Below are positions 15,363 to 22,891 of a stretch of 64,000 nucleotides of DNA, piece by piece. The position numbers and the translations under genes are program-made. Within the stretch, counting starts at the first letter, position 1. Each line of letters begins with the position of its first letter. Origin of the DNA: JAFDVL01 sp963794955 (GTDB lineage Bacteria > Acidobacteriota > Blastocatellia > RBC074); the NCBI GenBank assembly GCA_963794955.1, contig CAWCGF010000039.1, positions 494,171 through 558,170 of the forward strand. Direction: 5' to 3'. The notes under the pieces are model-generated. The model was not told the DNA's origin. It ran no database searches and saw only the letters and a program-made list of their open reading frames with translations.

Positions 15363-17180
15363 ATGAAAAATATCGAAGTAACGCCCGCGCAAATTTTCCG
15401 GTCAAGCCTTTGCCTACTGGCGCTGACCATTGTTCCTTTCGCACAAACGAAAGAGGAAAAAGCCAAGCCCGCTGCTCCGCCAACTCCCGCTCCGACGCAA
15501 GTGCTGAAAAATCTCCCGCTCAGCGAACGAAAGAACGTCACACTGGCGGATTTGAATATTGAAATCACAACTGACACGCGGGTGATCGCCACGATGGCAG
15601 CGTTAAATGCCGCCGGTTTTGATTTCGAGCCGGGCAGTCGCACGCTTTCTCCTTTGCGGCAACAATTGCGCGAAGACCTGAAAAACATCAATCCCAGTCT
15701 GGTGCGGCGGCTCCGCGATCACTTCACGAAACATAGTCAGGGGCGCAACGATGCGGCAGCAGTAGCACCTTATCTGAGCCTGGCGCTCACCCTGACAGCA
15801 CCGCCGACATTTTCGATTGATACGCAACTAGACAAATTGCCGGATGATGTGCGCGAAATTACTGACTTCGCCTTGTTGCTGGAAGAATTTTATCGCGACA
15901 CGAAATTCGGGCAATTGATGCCGAAATACAGACAGGCCTACGAACTGGTGATGAAGAGCTATGGCGATGCCACCGCGCGAGCCGCAGCCAACGTGATTCA
16001 ATATTTGCATACGGAACCGATTTTAGAGCTGCCGCCTTCTTATGTGCCACGCATCCAGGCTGGGAGAACAGCCAGCGAAGGTGCACGGGCACAAAATCGC
16101 GTGCGACGATTCGTCGTCATGCCGGATTTGCTGAATGCCTCCAACACACTGAACTTGCGGGTGGTGCGCGATACTTATTACGTATTGCTCGGTGCCAACG
16201 TGGATGCGCATGCGGCGGTACGTCGTACATTCCTACGTTTCACGATTGATCCGTTGGTGGAACGGAGTATCAAAGAAGTCGCGGAAATCGGCGCAAACCT
16301 GCGCAAGCTCCGTGACAGTCGCAGCGAAAAGCTAGCGGCTGAATATAAAGACAGTAATGCCTATTTCCTGATCACCGATTCGCTCACGCGCGCGGTGGAT
16401 ACGCGGCTGGAGGGTTTGGAAGCATTGGCTGGGCGACGCTACGAAAACGAAAAAGCCCTCATTAAAGCCCTCGACGAGGAAAACGAGCGGGCGCTTTACG
16501 AACTAAGCTTTCCGTATGATCGCGGCGCGGTGCTGGTCTATCACTTTTATGAACAAATCAAGCAAGCGGAAAGCGCTGGGATTGACATTAAACTCTATTT
16601 GCCAAGCCTGGTGCAAAGCGTCAAATTCGATCTTGAAACAACGCGACTGACCGACTACACCCAGCGTTTCGAGCGGTACAAAACTGCGCGCGAAATTGCG
16701 GCGAAAACAGCGCCGGATTTATCCACTGCGATTTCCAACGCTGACGAAGCCAGCATCAGCAAACTCAATGAAGCGGATCGCTTGATCCGTGCCGAGCAAT
16801 ACAATGAGGCGCGCACCATTCTCAAAGACGTGCTGCAGCAAAAGTCGAACAATGCCCGTGCGTTCTTCGGCTTAGCCGAAATCGGCAGTAAGGTCGCTGC
16901 GAAGATGAAGCCCGAAGAGCAATCGCGCCGCGATGAAGAATTATATGCTGCCATTCAATACTACAAAGACGCCGCTGACAACGCCTCGCAGGAAACCGAG
17001 AAATGGCTGATTCAGCGTAGCTTTGTTGCTGCCGCCAAAATCCTGGATTTTCTAGGACAAAGTGGCGATGCCGTCGCGGCCTATGAATTAGCGGTCAAGC
17101 TTGGTGACATCCCGAATGGCGCGTATCAGGAAGCGGTCAAGGCATTGAAGGAAAAAGAGCCAGCGAAGCAGAAGCCATAA
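15363..17180 (+). CDS. Large exported TPR-like hypothetical protein
   Basis: 605 residues. A hydrophobic N-terminal segment (IFRSSLCLLALTIVPFAQ) suggests export. The rest is mainly helical, without membrane segments. Near the C-terminus TPR-like pairs appear (LNEADRLIRAEQYNEARTILKDVLQQKSNNARAFFGLAEI; EKWLIQRSFVAAAKILDFLGQSGDAVAAYELAVKLGD). The middle part is not recognised. The ATG is just past a perfect palindrome and lacks an obvious Shine-Dalgarno sequence. Role unknown; possibly a periplasmic scaffold. Confidence 0.75.
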   Translation: MKNIEVTPAQIFRSSLCLLALTIVPFAQTKEEKAKPAAPPTPAPTQVLKNLPLSERKNVTLADLNIEITTDTRVIATMAALNAAGFDFEPGSRTLSPLRQQLREDLKNINPSLVRRLRDHFTKHSQGRNDAAAVAPYLSLALTLTAPPTFSIDTQLDKLPDDVREITDFALLLEEFYRDTKFGQLMPKYRQAYELVMKSYGDATARAAANVIQYLHTEPILELPPSYVPRIQAGRTASEGARAQNRVRRFVVMPDLLNASNTLNLRVVRDTYYVLLGANVDAHAAVRRTFLRFTIDPLVERSIKEVAEIGANLRKLRDSRSEKLAAEYKDSNAYFLITDSLTRAVDTRLEGLEALAGRRYENEKALIKALDEENERALYELSFPYDRGAVLVYHFYEQIKQAESAGIDIKLYLPSLVQSVKFDLETTRLTDYTQRFERYKTAREIAAKTAPDLSTAISNADEASISKLNEADRLIRAEQYNEARTILKDVLQQKSNNARAFFGLAEIGSKVAAKMKPEEQSRRDEELYAAIQYYKDAADNASQETEKWLIQRSFVAAAKILDFLGQSGDAVAAYELAVKLGDIPNGAYQEAVKALKEKEPAKQKP

Positions 17181-17218
17181 TTTTTTTCTATGATTCTGCC
17201 AAGTTGATAATTTCGCCC

Positions 17219-17247
17219 TTGACGCACTGCATAGTGCATTGTACTCT
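17219..17247 (+). promoter_or_regulatory. Candidate sigma-70 promoter for the SAM-II leader operon
   Basis: TTGACG (17219-17224), 17 bases, then TACTCT (17242-17247). The spacer contains GCACTGCATAGTGC, a self-complementary stretch that could be an operator. Transcription would begin about 10 bases upstream of the first riboswitch. The -10 is weak. Confidence 0.45.
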
Positions 17248-17264
17248 GCAAATTCAAGGTTGTA

Positions 17265-17320
<56 letters not shown>

Positions 17321-17334
17321 CCAAAAGATTTCAG

Positions 17335-17372
17335 AAATGGCCTCGTGCTTATAAAATAGCGCGAGGCCATTT
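17335..17372 (+). terminator. Hairpin after first SAM-II aptamer
   Basis: An 11-bp stem, 17335-17345 (AAATGGCCTCG) with 17362-17372 (CGAGGCCATTT), followed by GGTTTATT. The U tract is weak, so termination may be partial. Its place directly after the aptamer suggests it is the expression platform of the first riboswitch. Confidence 0.65.
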
Positions 17373-17400
17373 GGTTTATTGGCCATAGTTTGAAAATTGA

Positions 17401-17455
17401 AAGTGGCGAGTTCGACGAATTGCTCCACTCAAAAAACGGCTAAAGAGTTTGACGG
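17401..17455 (+). promoter_or_regulatory. SAM-II riboswitch aptamer, second of two
   Basis: Same layout as the first copy but diverged. P1 is AGTGG/CCACT, so the outer C-G pair of copy 1 is A-T here, a compensatory change. The loop has CGAGTT..ATTGC, followed by an A-rich connector and GGCTAAAG. Loop TCGA can pair with TTGA downstream for the pseudoknot, including one G-U pair. The conserved TGATTT of copy 1 is CGAGTT here, so ligand affinity could differ. Confidence 0.75.
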
Positions 17456-17459
17456 TTTC

Positions 17460-17498
17460 AAGCCTCACGCATCCTTTAGCGTGAGGCTTTTTGCTTTT
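17460..17498 (+). terminator. Intrinsic terminator in the leader, platform of the second SAM-II aptamer
   Basis: A perfect 11-bp stem, 17460-17470 (AAGCCTCACGC) with 17479-17489 (GCGTGAGGCTT), followed by TTTGCTTTT. It ends five bases before the ATG at 17503. The 3' strand carries GTGAGG, which could also serve as a Shine-Dalgarno sequence for the alternative TTG start at 17491, so control of translation is possible too. Confidence 0.85.
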
Positions 17499-17502
17499 AG
17501 CA

Positions 17503-18273
17503 ATGCTTTCCTTCAAAAACAAAATTATTCTCATCACGGGCGCATCGCGCGGCATTGGCGCAGTGGCAGCCATTAAGTTTGCCGAAGCCGGAGCCACTGG
17601 CATTGTCATTAACTATCGCTCGCAGCAAGCTGCCGCCCTGGAAATCGCGCAGGAAGTTGAGCGCCGAGGCACAAAGGCGCTCGTGCTCAAAGCTGACGTG
17701 TCGAAGCAAGACGAAGCCAAGGCACTGATCCATCAAACGCTCGAACGTTTTGGCAGGTTGGATGTATTAGTCGCCAATGCAGGCATCTGGCCAACCGAAG
17801 ACAAGTCCATTGTCGAAATGGACAAGACACAATTCGACGAAACAATCCGTGTCAATCTATATGGCGTCTATTACGTAAGCCGTTATGCGGCTGAAGTTTT
17901 TATCAGACAACAAAGCGGCAACATCGTGACCGTCAGTTCGACGGCTGGTCAACGCGGCGAAGCGGGACATGCGGATTATGCAGCTTCCAAAGGCGCGGTC
18001 ATCAGCTTTACTAAATCATTAGCATCAGAACTCGGTCGTTATGGCGTGCGTGTGAATTCCGTTGCGCCCGGTTGGGTGGACACGGAAATGTCCGCCGATG
18101 CCTTGCACGGCGATGAAGCAACGACCAAGCAAATTCTGAGTGCGATCCCGTTACAACGTATCGCCACGGCGGAAGACGTTGCGTTACCGATTTTATTTTT
18201 GGCGTCCGACCTTGCGCGCCACATCACAGGCGAAATCCTGAATGTGAACGGAGGCTCGGTTCTTTGTGGTTAA
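17503..18273 (+). CDS. Short-chain dehydrogenase/reductase (FabG-like)
   Basis: 256 residues. The NAD(P)-binding motif TGASRGIGA is at the N-terminus, NAG at LVANAGIWP, and the catalytic Ser of VSSTAGQRG and YAASK of the SDR active site follow. The C-terminal GEILNVNGGSVLCG is typical. The automatic annotation would be 3-oxoacyl-ACP reductase, but a SAM-II-controlled leader and co-transcription with a threonine-synthase-like gene make another oxidoreductase role likely. An upstream TTG at 17491 has a better-spaced GTGAGG; the ATG at 17503 gives the family N-terminus. Confidence 0.88.
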   Translation: MLSFKNKIILITGASRGIGAVAAIKFAEAGATGIVINYRSQQAAALEIAQEVERRGTKALVLKADVSKQDEAKALIHQTLERFGRLDVLVANAGIWPTEDKSIVEMDKTQFDETIRVNLYGVYYVSRYAAEVFIRQQSGNIVTVSSTAGQRGEAGHADYAASKGAVISFTKSLASELGRYGVRVNSVAPGWVDTEMSADALHGDEATTKQILSAIPLQRIATAEDVALPILFLASDLARHITGEILNVNGGSVLCG

Positions 18274-18306
18274 TTTCAAATTTCAGATTGTTAGAGGAAT
18301 GAAACT

Positions 18307-19548
18307 ATGAGCTTTGTCAAAGGATTGAAATGTCGTGAATGCGGAGCGCCGTACCCGGTCGCCCCCGTTGCGATTTGCGAAGAGTGTTTCGGGCCGCTCG
18401 AAGTAGATTACGATTACGATGCGATCAAAAGCGTATTGACTCGTGATGAAATCGGGCGGCGTCCCAAAAACCTGTGGAAGTTTCGTGAACTGATGCCGCT
18501 GGATGGCGAGCCGACAGTCGGGTTGAATTCAGGCGGTACGCCACTGGTCAAAGCAGATCGCCTGGCCAAAGCCCTGGGCGTGCGCGAAGTTTATTTGAAG
18601 AACGATGCCGTCAATCATCCGACGCTTTCCTTCAAAGATCGTGTTGTCGCGGTGGCACTCTCAAAAGCCCGCGAATTCGGCTTTGCGGCGGTGGGCTGTG
18701 CTTCAACGGGCAACCTGGCAAATTCAGTTGCGGCACAAGCAGCTTCCGTTGGCCTCCCCGCATACATCCTCATCCCTGACAATCTTGAAAAAAGCAAAGT
18801 GCTCGGCACCCAAATTTACGGCACGAATCTGATTCCCGTAAAAGGCAACTACGACGATGTAAATCGTCTGTGCAGCGAAATCGCAGGCCGTCACAACATC
18901 GGCTTCGTCAATGTGAATCTGCGCCCGTTTTATGGCGAAGGCTCAAAGACATTCGGTTACGAAATCGCCGAGAGTTTAGGCTGGCGCACACCGGACGCCG
19001 TCGTGGTGCCAATGGCGGGCGGCTCGTTGATTACAAAAATTTACAAAGGCTTTGGTGAATTGGCAAAACTTGGTTTGGTCGAAGAAAAACCAACGCGCTT
19101 TTATGGCGCACAAGCCACGGGCTGCAATCCGATTGCGGCAGCCGTCAAAGCAGGCACGCGCGACATTCGCCCTGTCAAACCCAACACGATTGCGAAGTCG
19201 CTGGCGATTGGTAATCCGGCGGATGGCTATTTCGCAACGGGTGTGATTTCCAACTCTGGCGGCTGGTCAGAAGATGTGAGCGACGCAGAAATCGTTAAGG
19301 CAATTCAACTACTCGCCGAAACAGAAGGCATCTTTGCCGAAACTGCAGGCGGCGTCACCGTTGCCACAACGCAGAAGTTGATTGCGCAAGGCCGATTGAC
19401 CGCAAACGACACGATTGTCATCGCGATTACAGGCAATGGCTTGAAGACGACCGAAGCCTTGACGCTTGAGGAAATTGAAGCCATCGAACCGAAGCTGGCC
19501 GCGTTTGAAGCCAAAGCCTTTGGACACGCAGCCGGAGCGGCATCGTAA
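18307..19548 (+). CDS. thrC: Threonine-synthase-like PLP enzyme
   Basis: 413 residues. An N-terminal zinc ribbon (CRECG..CEECFG) is followed by a fold-type II PLP domain: SGGTPLVKADRLAKALG, the PLP lysine in PTLSFKDRVVAVALSKA, and GCASTGNLANSVAAQAA as phosphate-binding loop. Later come VPMAGGSLITKIYKG and AETAGGVTVAT. Such enzymes convert O-phosphohomoserine to threonine. The gene starts 33 bases after the SDR and is followed 20 bases later by a MoaD/ThiS-like protein, all under tandem SAM-II riboswitches. A plain threonine synthase would not be expected to answer to SAM. By analogy with CysM/CysO, it may use O-phosphohomoserine with a protein thiocarboxylate to make homocysteine. That is inference. 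Confidence 0.85.
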   Translation: MSFVKGLKCRECGAPYPVAPVAICEECFGPLEVDYDYDAIKSVLTRDEIGRRPKNLWKFRELMPLDGEPTVGLNSGGTPLVKADRLAKALGVREVYLKNDAVNHPTLSFKDRVVAVALSKAREFGFAAVGCASTGNLANSVAAQAASVGLPAYILIPDNLEKSKVLGTQIYGTNLIPVKGNYDDVNRLCSEIAGRHNIGFVNVNLRPFYGEGSKTFGYEIAESLGWRTPDAVVVPMAGGSLITKIYKGFGELAKLGLVEEKPTRFYGAQATGCNPIAAAVKAGTRDIRPVKPNTIAKSLAIGNPADGYFATGVISNSGGWSEDVSDAEIVKAIQLLAETEGIFAETAGGVTVATTQKLIAQGRLTANDTIVIAITGNGLKTTEALTLEEIEAIEPKLAAFEAKAFGHAAGAAS

Positions 19549-19568
19549 TTACAAGCGAGGAGACACAA

Positions 19569-19847
19569 ATGGCACAAACGGTAATTATTCCTACTCCCCT
19601 CCGTAAGTTCACCGATGGCATCGAACTTGTCAGCGTACAATGTTCAACTATTGGCGAAGTATTTCAGCAACTTGAAACACAATACCCGGGCATCAAAGCA
19701 CGGCTCTGCGAAGAAAACGGTGATTTACGCCGCTTCATCAATGTGTATGTGGATGGCGAAGACATTCGCTTTCTGAATCAATTGCAAACGCCAGTTGGTG
19801 AACAAGCAGAGATTTCGATTGTTCCGGCCATTGCTGGTGGCTGCTAA
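19569..19847 (+). CDS. MoaD/ThiS-family sulfur-carrier-like protein ending in GGC
   Basis: 92 residues with the ubiquitin-like beta-grasp fold of MoaD/ThiS. Recognisable parts are VIIPTPLRKFTDG, TIGEVFQQLETQYPGIKARL, FINVYVDGEDIRFLNQLQTPV and AEISIVPAIAGGC. Sulfur carriers end in Gly-Gly, which is adenylated and thiocarboxylated. Here one Cys follows the Gly pair, so a protease would have to trim it, as reported for the HcyS carrier of Wolinella. Molybdopterin genes are absent nearby; the neighbours instead suggest a sulfur donor for amino acid synthesis. Confidence 0.85.
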   Translation: MAQTVIIPTPLRKFTDGIELVSVQCSTIGEVFQQLETQYPGIKARLCEENGDLRRFINVYVDGEDIRFLNQLQTPVGEQAEISIVPAIAGGC

Positions 19848-19859
19848 AAAATCTGGCTC

Positions 19860-19894
19860 TAATAAAAGAAAAGGCCGAAGCTGCTTAGCTTCGG
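19860..19894 (-). terminator. Intrinsic terminator on the minus strand
   Basis: The stem CCGAAGC-TGCTTA-GCTTCGG (19875-19894) is followed, reading the minus strand, by CCTTTTCTTTTATT. It faces the 3' end of the MoaD-like gene and would stop minus-strand transcripts coming from the 20 kb region. There is no T tract on the plus side. Confidence 0.7.
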
Positions 19895-20346
19895 CGCGAA
19901 AGGAGTCAAAGGAGGATGATGAAGAAAGAGCGAACAGAACGCCGATGATTTGCATCACCGGCGTTCCATCCGGCGCCAGTAGCCGGCAGCACCCGGCGCA
20001 CTTTATGTAAAGGGCGAATGCGATGCTGCTTCCAAAAATCCCCAGTGAATATTTGTTGGCTTATGTGAGTCTGAAAATTTAAACGGCAGGAAACCCGGAA
20101 ACCCCTCACAGATCCCGAATCCCTGCCGTTGGCGAATAGCCACTCTATGAAACGTTATTTCAGACCCGTTTATGAGCAAGAGAAGTGAAGCTGCTAGCAT
20201 TGGAGCAAACTTGCCGGTGCTCTTTATCTGAACTTACCACTCTTAACTCAATCTTGGATCATCCTCACACGTGCTTGAACAAACGCGGGCACCCTGCAAA
20301 AGTTCCCAAAGATCAGGAAAAATCTTAGCCGTGTTTTGGGCGCTGT
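19895..20346. other. Intergenic stretch with several stems, no assigned gene
   Basis: About 450 bases. Reading the minus strand there is a hairpin AACGGCAGG..CCTGCCGTT (about 20081-20130), a strong stem CGCCGGTGAT-GCAA-ATCATCGGCG closing on a GNRA loop (about 19939-19962) and then the terminator at 19860-19894. A minus-strand structured 3' UTR or small RNA is possible, but no known family is recognised. A half copy of the AGCAAACT palindrome is at about 20202-20222. Confidence 0.35.
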
Positions 20347-20595
20347 TTACTTGCGCTTTTTATAGCGATTGGAACTAAGCACTTCATCTGTGTGTATGGG
20401 CGTCGCCTTATTCAGCACAATGTGATTGATGAGCACAAGCAATTGATCATCACGTCCACGAAAACGTCCCGTGAGCGGAAAATCACCTGTCTGATTGACT
20501 ACGCCTTCGCGCACCATTTTCCAGAATTCCTTTTGGGTAATCCAAAATTCTTTCTCGTTGTTGCAAACAATTTTTGCATTCTTCTTAGCTGCCAT
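20347..20595 (-). CDS. Small hypothetical protein
   Basis: 82 residues from ATG 20595 (MAAKKNAKIVCNNEKEFWITQKEFWKMV..); a GGGG run lies upstream as a possible ribosome site. The protein is basic, with no signal or membrane segment. The repeated EFW..KEFWKMVREGVV and GRFRGRDDQLLVLINHIVLN suggest a small folded domain. No family recognised. The longer frame to 20628 adds a hydrophobic stretch and is less likely. Confidence 0.55.
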   Translation of the reverse strand: MAAKKNAKIVCNNEKEFWITQKEFWKMVREGVVNQTGDFPLTGRFRGRDDQLLVLINHIVLNKATPIHTDEVLSSNRYKKRK

Positions 20596-20740
20596 TATAA
20601 AACCCCAAGCTATGAACACACCTATCAAGCCAATTCACGGAGGAATCGGATTATCACATTTGCAATAGGAGCAGCACAAGCAACAAAGAATAGTTTTATG
20701 GCAACCTTGTAGCGATGCGCTGCCTCACGGCATTGTCCAT

Positions 20741-21766
20741 TCAGGCAGCGACAGCAACTGGTTGACGCAACTTAATATATGGTTGCAGGTCAGCCATCAT
20801 TTGAGCGAACTCCTCAAAGCGTAATGACTGTGGGCCATCTGACCACGCTTCTTCCGGGCACGGATGAACTTCCGTCATAATCGCATCTGCCCCAATGGCA
20901 ACCGCAGCTCTGGCGACAGGTGGCACTAAACTCCGCTTTCCTGTTCCGTGGCTCGGATCAATCACAACGGGCAAGTGGGTTAGTTCGTTGAGCAACGGTA
21001 CTACCGCCAAATCAAGCGTATTGCGCAACGCCGTTTCGAAGGTGCGAATACCACGTTCGCACAGCATGACATTCGGGTTGCCGTGGGAAACAATATATTC
21101 CGCCGAGAGCAAGAATTCTTTGATCGTTGCTGACAATCCACGCTTAAGCATCACAGGTTTATTCACTTTGCCGAGTTTTTTGAGCAACTCAAAGTTTTGC
21201 ATGTTCCGGGCACCAACTTGCAGAATGTCGGCATATTCTTCGACCAATTCCACGTCTTCGGCATTGAGGATTTCCGTCACGACCTTCAGGCCAGTTTTCT
21301 CGCGCGCTTCGGCCAATAGCTTCAAGCCTTCTTCCGCCAGGCCCTGGAACTCATAAGGCGACGTGCGAGGCTTGTACGCGCCGCCGCGCAGAATTTGTGC
21401 GCCGGATTTGACAACGGATTCGGCAGTGCTAAGTAATTGTTCGCGCGTCTCGACCGAGCAGGGGCCAGCCATCACGACTAATCCGCCATTCCCAATTGTG
21501 ACGTCTCCGATCTTAATGATTGATCTTTCTTTTTTGACTTCGGTACTGACCAATTTGAAGGGTTGCAGAATCGGGAAGGCATCTTCTACGCCATCGGCTG
21601 ATTTAAGCGATTCGATATGTTCTTTCTTATCGCCTTTGCCGATGGCAGCGATCACGGTTCGCTCTTCGCCGCGAATTAAATGTGGCACGTAGCCGAAGTC
21701 GCGGATGCGGTCGCAGATATGGTCAATTTGTTGTTGTGTGGCGTTGGCAATCATAGCAACGATCAT
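20741..21766 (-). CDS. aroF: 3-deoxy-7-phosphoheptulonate (DAHP) synthase, type I-beta
   Basis: 341 residues. The first 70 or so form the ferredoxin-like/ACT-like regulatory domain of type I-beta enzymes (MIVAMIANATQQQIDHICDRIRDFGY..). Then follow the catalytic barrel motifs VMAGPCSVETREQ, LRGGAYKPRTSPYEFQGL, KPVMLKRGL and VIDPSHGTGKR. It condenses phosphoenolpyruvate with erythrose 4-phosphate at the entry of the shikimate pathway. AAGGAGA lies about 9 bases before the ATG. It is the second gene of the attenuated pheA operon, 20 bases after the pheA stop. Confidence 0.95.
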   Translation of the reverse strand: MIVAMIANATQQQIDHICDRIRDFGYVPHLIRGEERTVIAAIGKGDKKEHIESLKSADGVEDAFPILQPFKLVSTEVKKERSIIKIGDVTIGNGGLVVMAGPCSVETREQLLSTAESVVKSGAQILRGGAYKPRTSPYEFQGLAEEGLKLLAEAREKTGLKVVTEILNAEDVELVEEYADILQVGARNMQNFELLKKLGKVNKPVMLKRGLSATIKEFLLSAEYIVSHGNPNVMLCERGIRTFETALRNTLDLAVVPLLNELTHLPVVIDPSHGTGKRSLVPPVARAAVAIGADAIMTEVHPCPEEAWSDGPQSLRFEEFAQMMADLQPYIKLRQPVAVAA

Positions 21767-21786
21767 AATTTTATCTCTCCTTAAAT

Positions 21787-22641
21787 TTATTGGGCGGCTT
21801 TGTAGCAGCCCAGAACTTTGACATAACCGGCAAACTCAGCAAGATGCGCCAGCGCATTTTGTACGCGCTGCTCTGCTGTGTGACCGGTGAAATCCAAATA
21901 AAAACTGTATTCCCAGGGACGGCCAATTAGGGGCCGCGATTCGATTTTTGTTAGGTCAAGATCGCGCAAGGCAAACACGGCCATGGCGCGATAAAGCGAG
22001 CCTGTACGATTTTCGAGAGTGAAAACAATTGAGGTCTTCGCGGCTTCAATTTCAGGCAACGGATGCGCGGTGGCCTCTTCCGCCAACGCCAGTAAGGAAA
22101 ACCGCGTGAAGTTTTGCGGATCGTCTTCAATGCCCTGAACCAATACTTTTGCACCGTACACTTCGGCAGCCGAAGCGCTGGCAATCGCGGCGGCTCCCGC
22201 TTCACGACTTTCCATAATCAGTTTGACGCTGCCTGCAGTATCGTAAGACACAATTGGTCTCATCATTGAATGTGCTTGTAAAAAACTACGGCATTGCCCC
22301 AGCGCCACAGGATGCGAGTAGACTTGGCGCACCTCTTCGAGAGTTGTCTCAGGCGTAGCAATTAAGGTGTGAACAATCCGCAACGTCGTTTCGCCCACGA
22401 TCTGAAAATCATGTTTTAGCAGCAAATCATAATTTTGATAGACGGAGCCAAACAGCGAATTTTCCAGCGGAGCCAGACAGTAATCCGCGTCTTTCACCTC
22501 GACGGCAGCGAACATTTTGTCAAAGGTCTCACACGGAACAAGCTGAATGTCCGTGCCCAATAATTGGCGGGCGGCGTCCGTGCTGAAAGCGCCCAGTTCC
22601 CCTTGAAAAGCTACTCGAATTTTTGTTATTGCATCGGTCAT
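21787..22641 (-). CDS. pheA: Prephenate dehydratase with C-terminal ACT domain
   Basis: 284 residues from ATG 22641; the longer frame from 22662 begins inside the attenuator stem and is rejected. The N-terminal dehydratase domain has VAFQGELGAFSTDAA, LAPLENSLFGSVYQNYDLLL and the TRF motif in QNFTRFSLLA. The ACT domain carries ESRPLIGRPWEYSFYLD, whose ESRP motif binds phenylalanine for feedback inhibition. It converts prephenate to phenylpyruvate. Expression appears to be controlled by a Phe/Tyr leader peptide and terminator directly upstream. Confidence 0.95.
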   Translation of the reverse strand: MTDAITKIRVAFQGELGAFSTDAARQLLGTDIQLVPCETFDKMFAAVEVKDADYCLAPLENSLFGSVYQNYDLLLKHDFQIVGETTLRIVHTLIATPETTLEEVRQVYSHPVALGQCRSFLQAHSMMRPIVSYDTAGSVKLIMESREAGAAAIASASAAEVYGAKVLVQGIEDDPQNFTRFSLLALAEEATAHPLPEIEAAKTSIVFTLENRTGSLYRAMAVFALRDLDLTKIESRPLIGRPWEYSFYLDFTGHTAEQRVQNALAHLAEFAGYVKVLGCYKAAQ

Positions 22642-22645
22642 ACTA

Positions 22646-22680
22646 ATTAAAAAGCCCCGCATCCGGTTTGAATGCGGGGC
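22646..22680 (-). terminator. Attenuator terminator in the pheA leader
   Basis: Reading the minus strand, GCCCCGCATTC (22680-22670) pairs with GGATGCGGGGC (22664-22654), followed by TTTTTAATT, ending just before the pheA ATG at 22641. The 5' strand CCCCGC can instead pair with GCGGGG at the end of the leader peptide (22734-22739), giving an antiterminator. That GCGGGG region in turn overlaps a 10-bp pairing with the leader start (22800-22809). Confidence 0.9.
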
Positions 22681-22713
22681 CTTCTTTGTAGGCTCTTGAT
22701 TTTGCGCTTCGCT

Positions 22714-22824
22714 TCAAGCTTCGAGCCTCACAACCCCGCTGTTGTTGCTAAAGTAAAAGCAAAAATAAAAGCGCCACGCGTTGTCCGTGTCGTGCTTTTG
22801 GGTTGTGAGCATTGGGTTATTCAT
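22714..22824 (-). CDS. pheL: Phe/Tyr-rich leader peptide controlling pheA-aroF
   Basis: A 36-codon frame from ATG 22824 to TGA 22716. Its middle reads WRFYFCFYF: four Phe, two Tyr and one Trp within nine codons, far above chance and typical of attenuation leaders. It lies between a near-consensus promoter and the terminator in front of pheA. A ribosome stalled at these codons would sit between the two halves of the 10-bp stem CTCACAACCC/GGGTTGTGAG and so block it, favouring the antiterminator. No good Shine-Dalgarno sequence is seen; the transcript would start only about 14 bases upstream. Codon 5 is an alternative start. Confidence 0.88.
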   Translation of the reverse strand: MNNPMLTTQKHDTDNAWRFYFCFYFSNNSGVVRLEA

Positions 22825-22844
22825 AAATGATGACTACGCGCGGC

Positions 22845-22873
22845 ATTATCAGTAATGGATGCCGCGCTGTCAA
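22845..22873 (-). promoter_or_regulatory. Sigma-70 promoter of the pheA-aroF operon
   Basis: On the minus strand TTGACA (22873-22868), exactly 17 bases, then GATAAT (22850-22845). This is nearly consensus. A 9-bp inverted repeat, GCGCGGCAT..ATGCCGCGC (22838-22867), spans the spacer and -10. It could be an operator, or the 3' hairpin of the superoxide dismutase transcript that ends just upstream. Confidence 0.8.
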
Positions 22874-22891
22874 GGTCAGTTATTCGCAAAC

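Noticed and set aside
19907..20003. Tiny plus-strand frames MMKKERTERR and MICITGVPSGASS.. behind AAAGGAGG
   Set aside because: Spacing to the ribosome site is too short and neither peptide resembles anything; the region is better explained as structured 3' sequence.
22642..22662. Upstream ATG extending pheA by seven residues (MRGFLIS)
   Set aside because: It lies inside the 3' strand of the attenuator hairpin and its U tract; the ATG at 22641 gives the family N-terminus.
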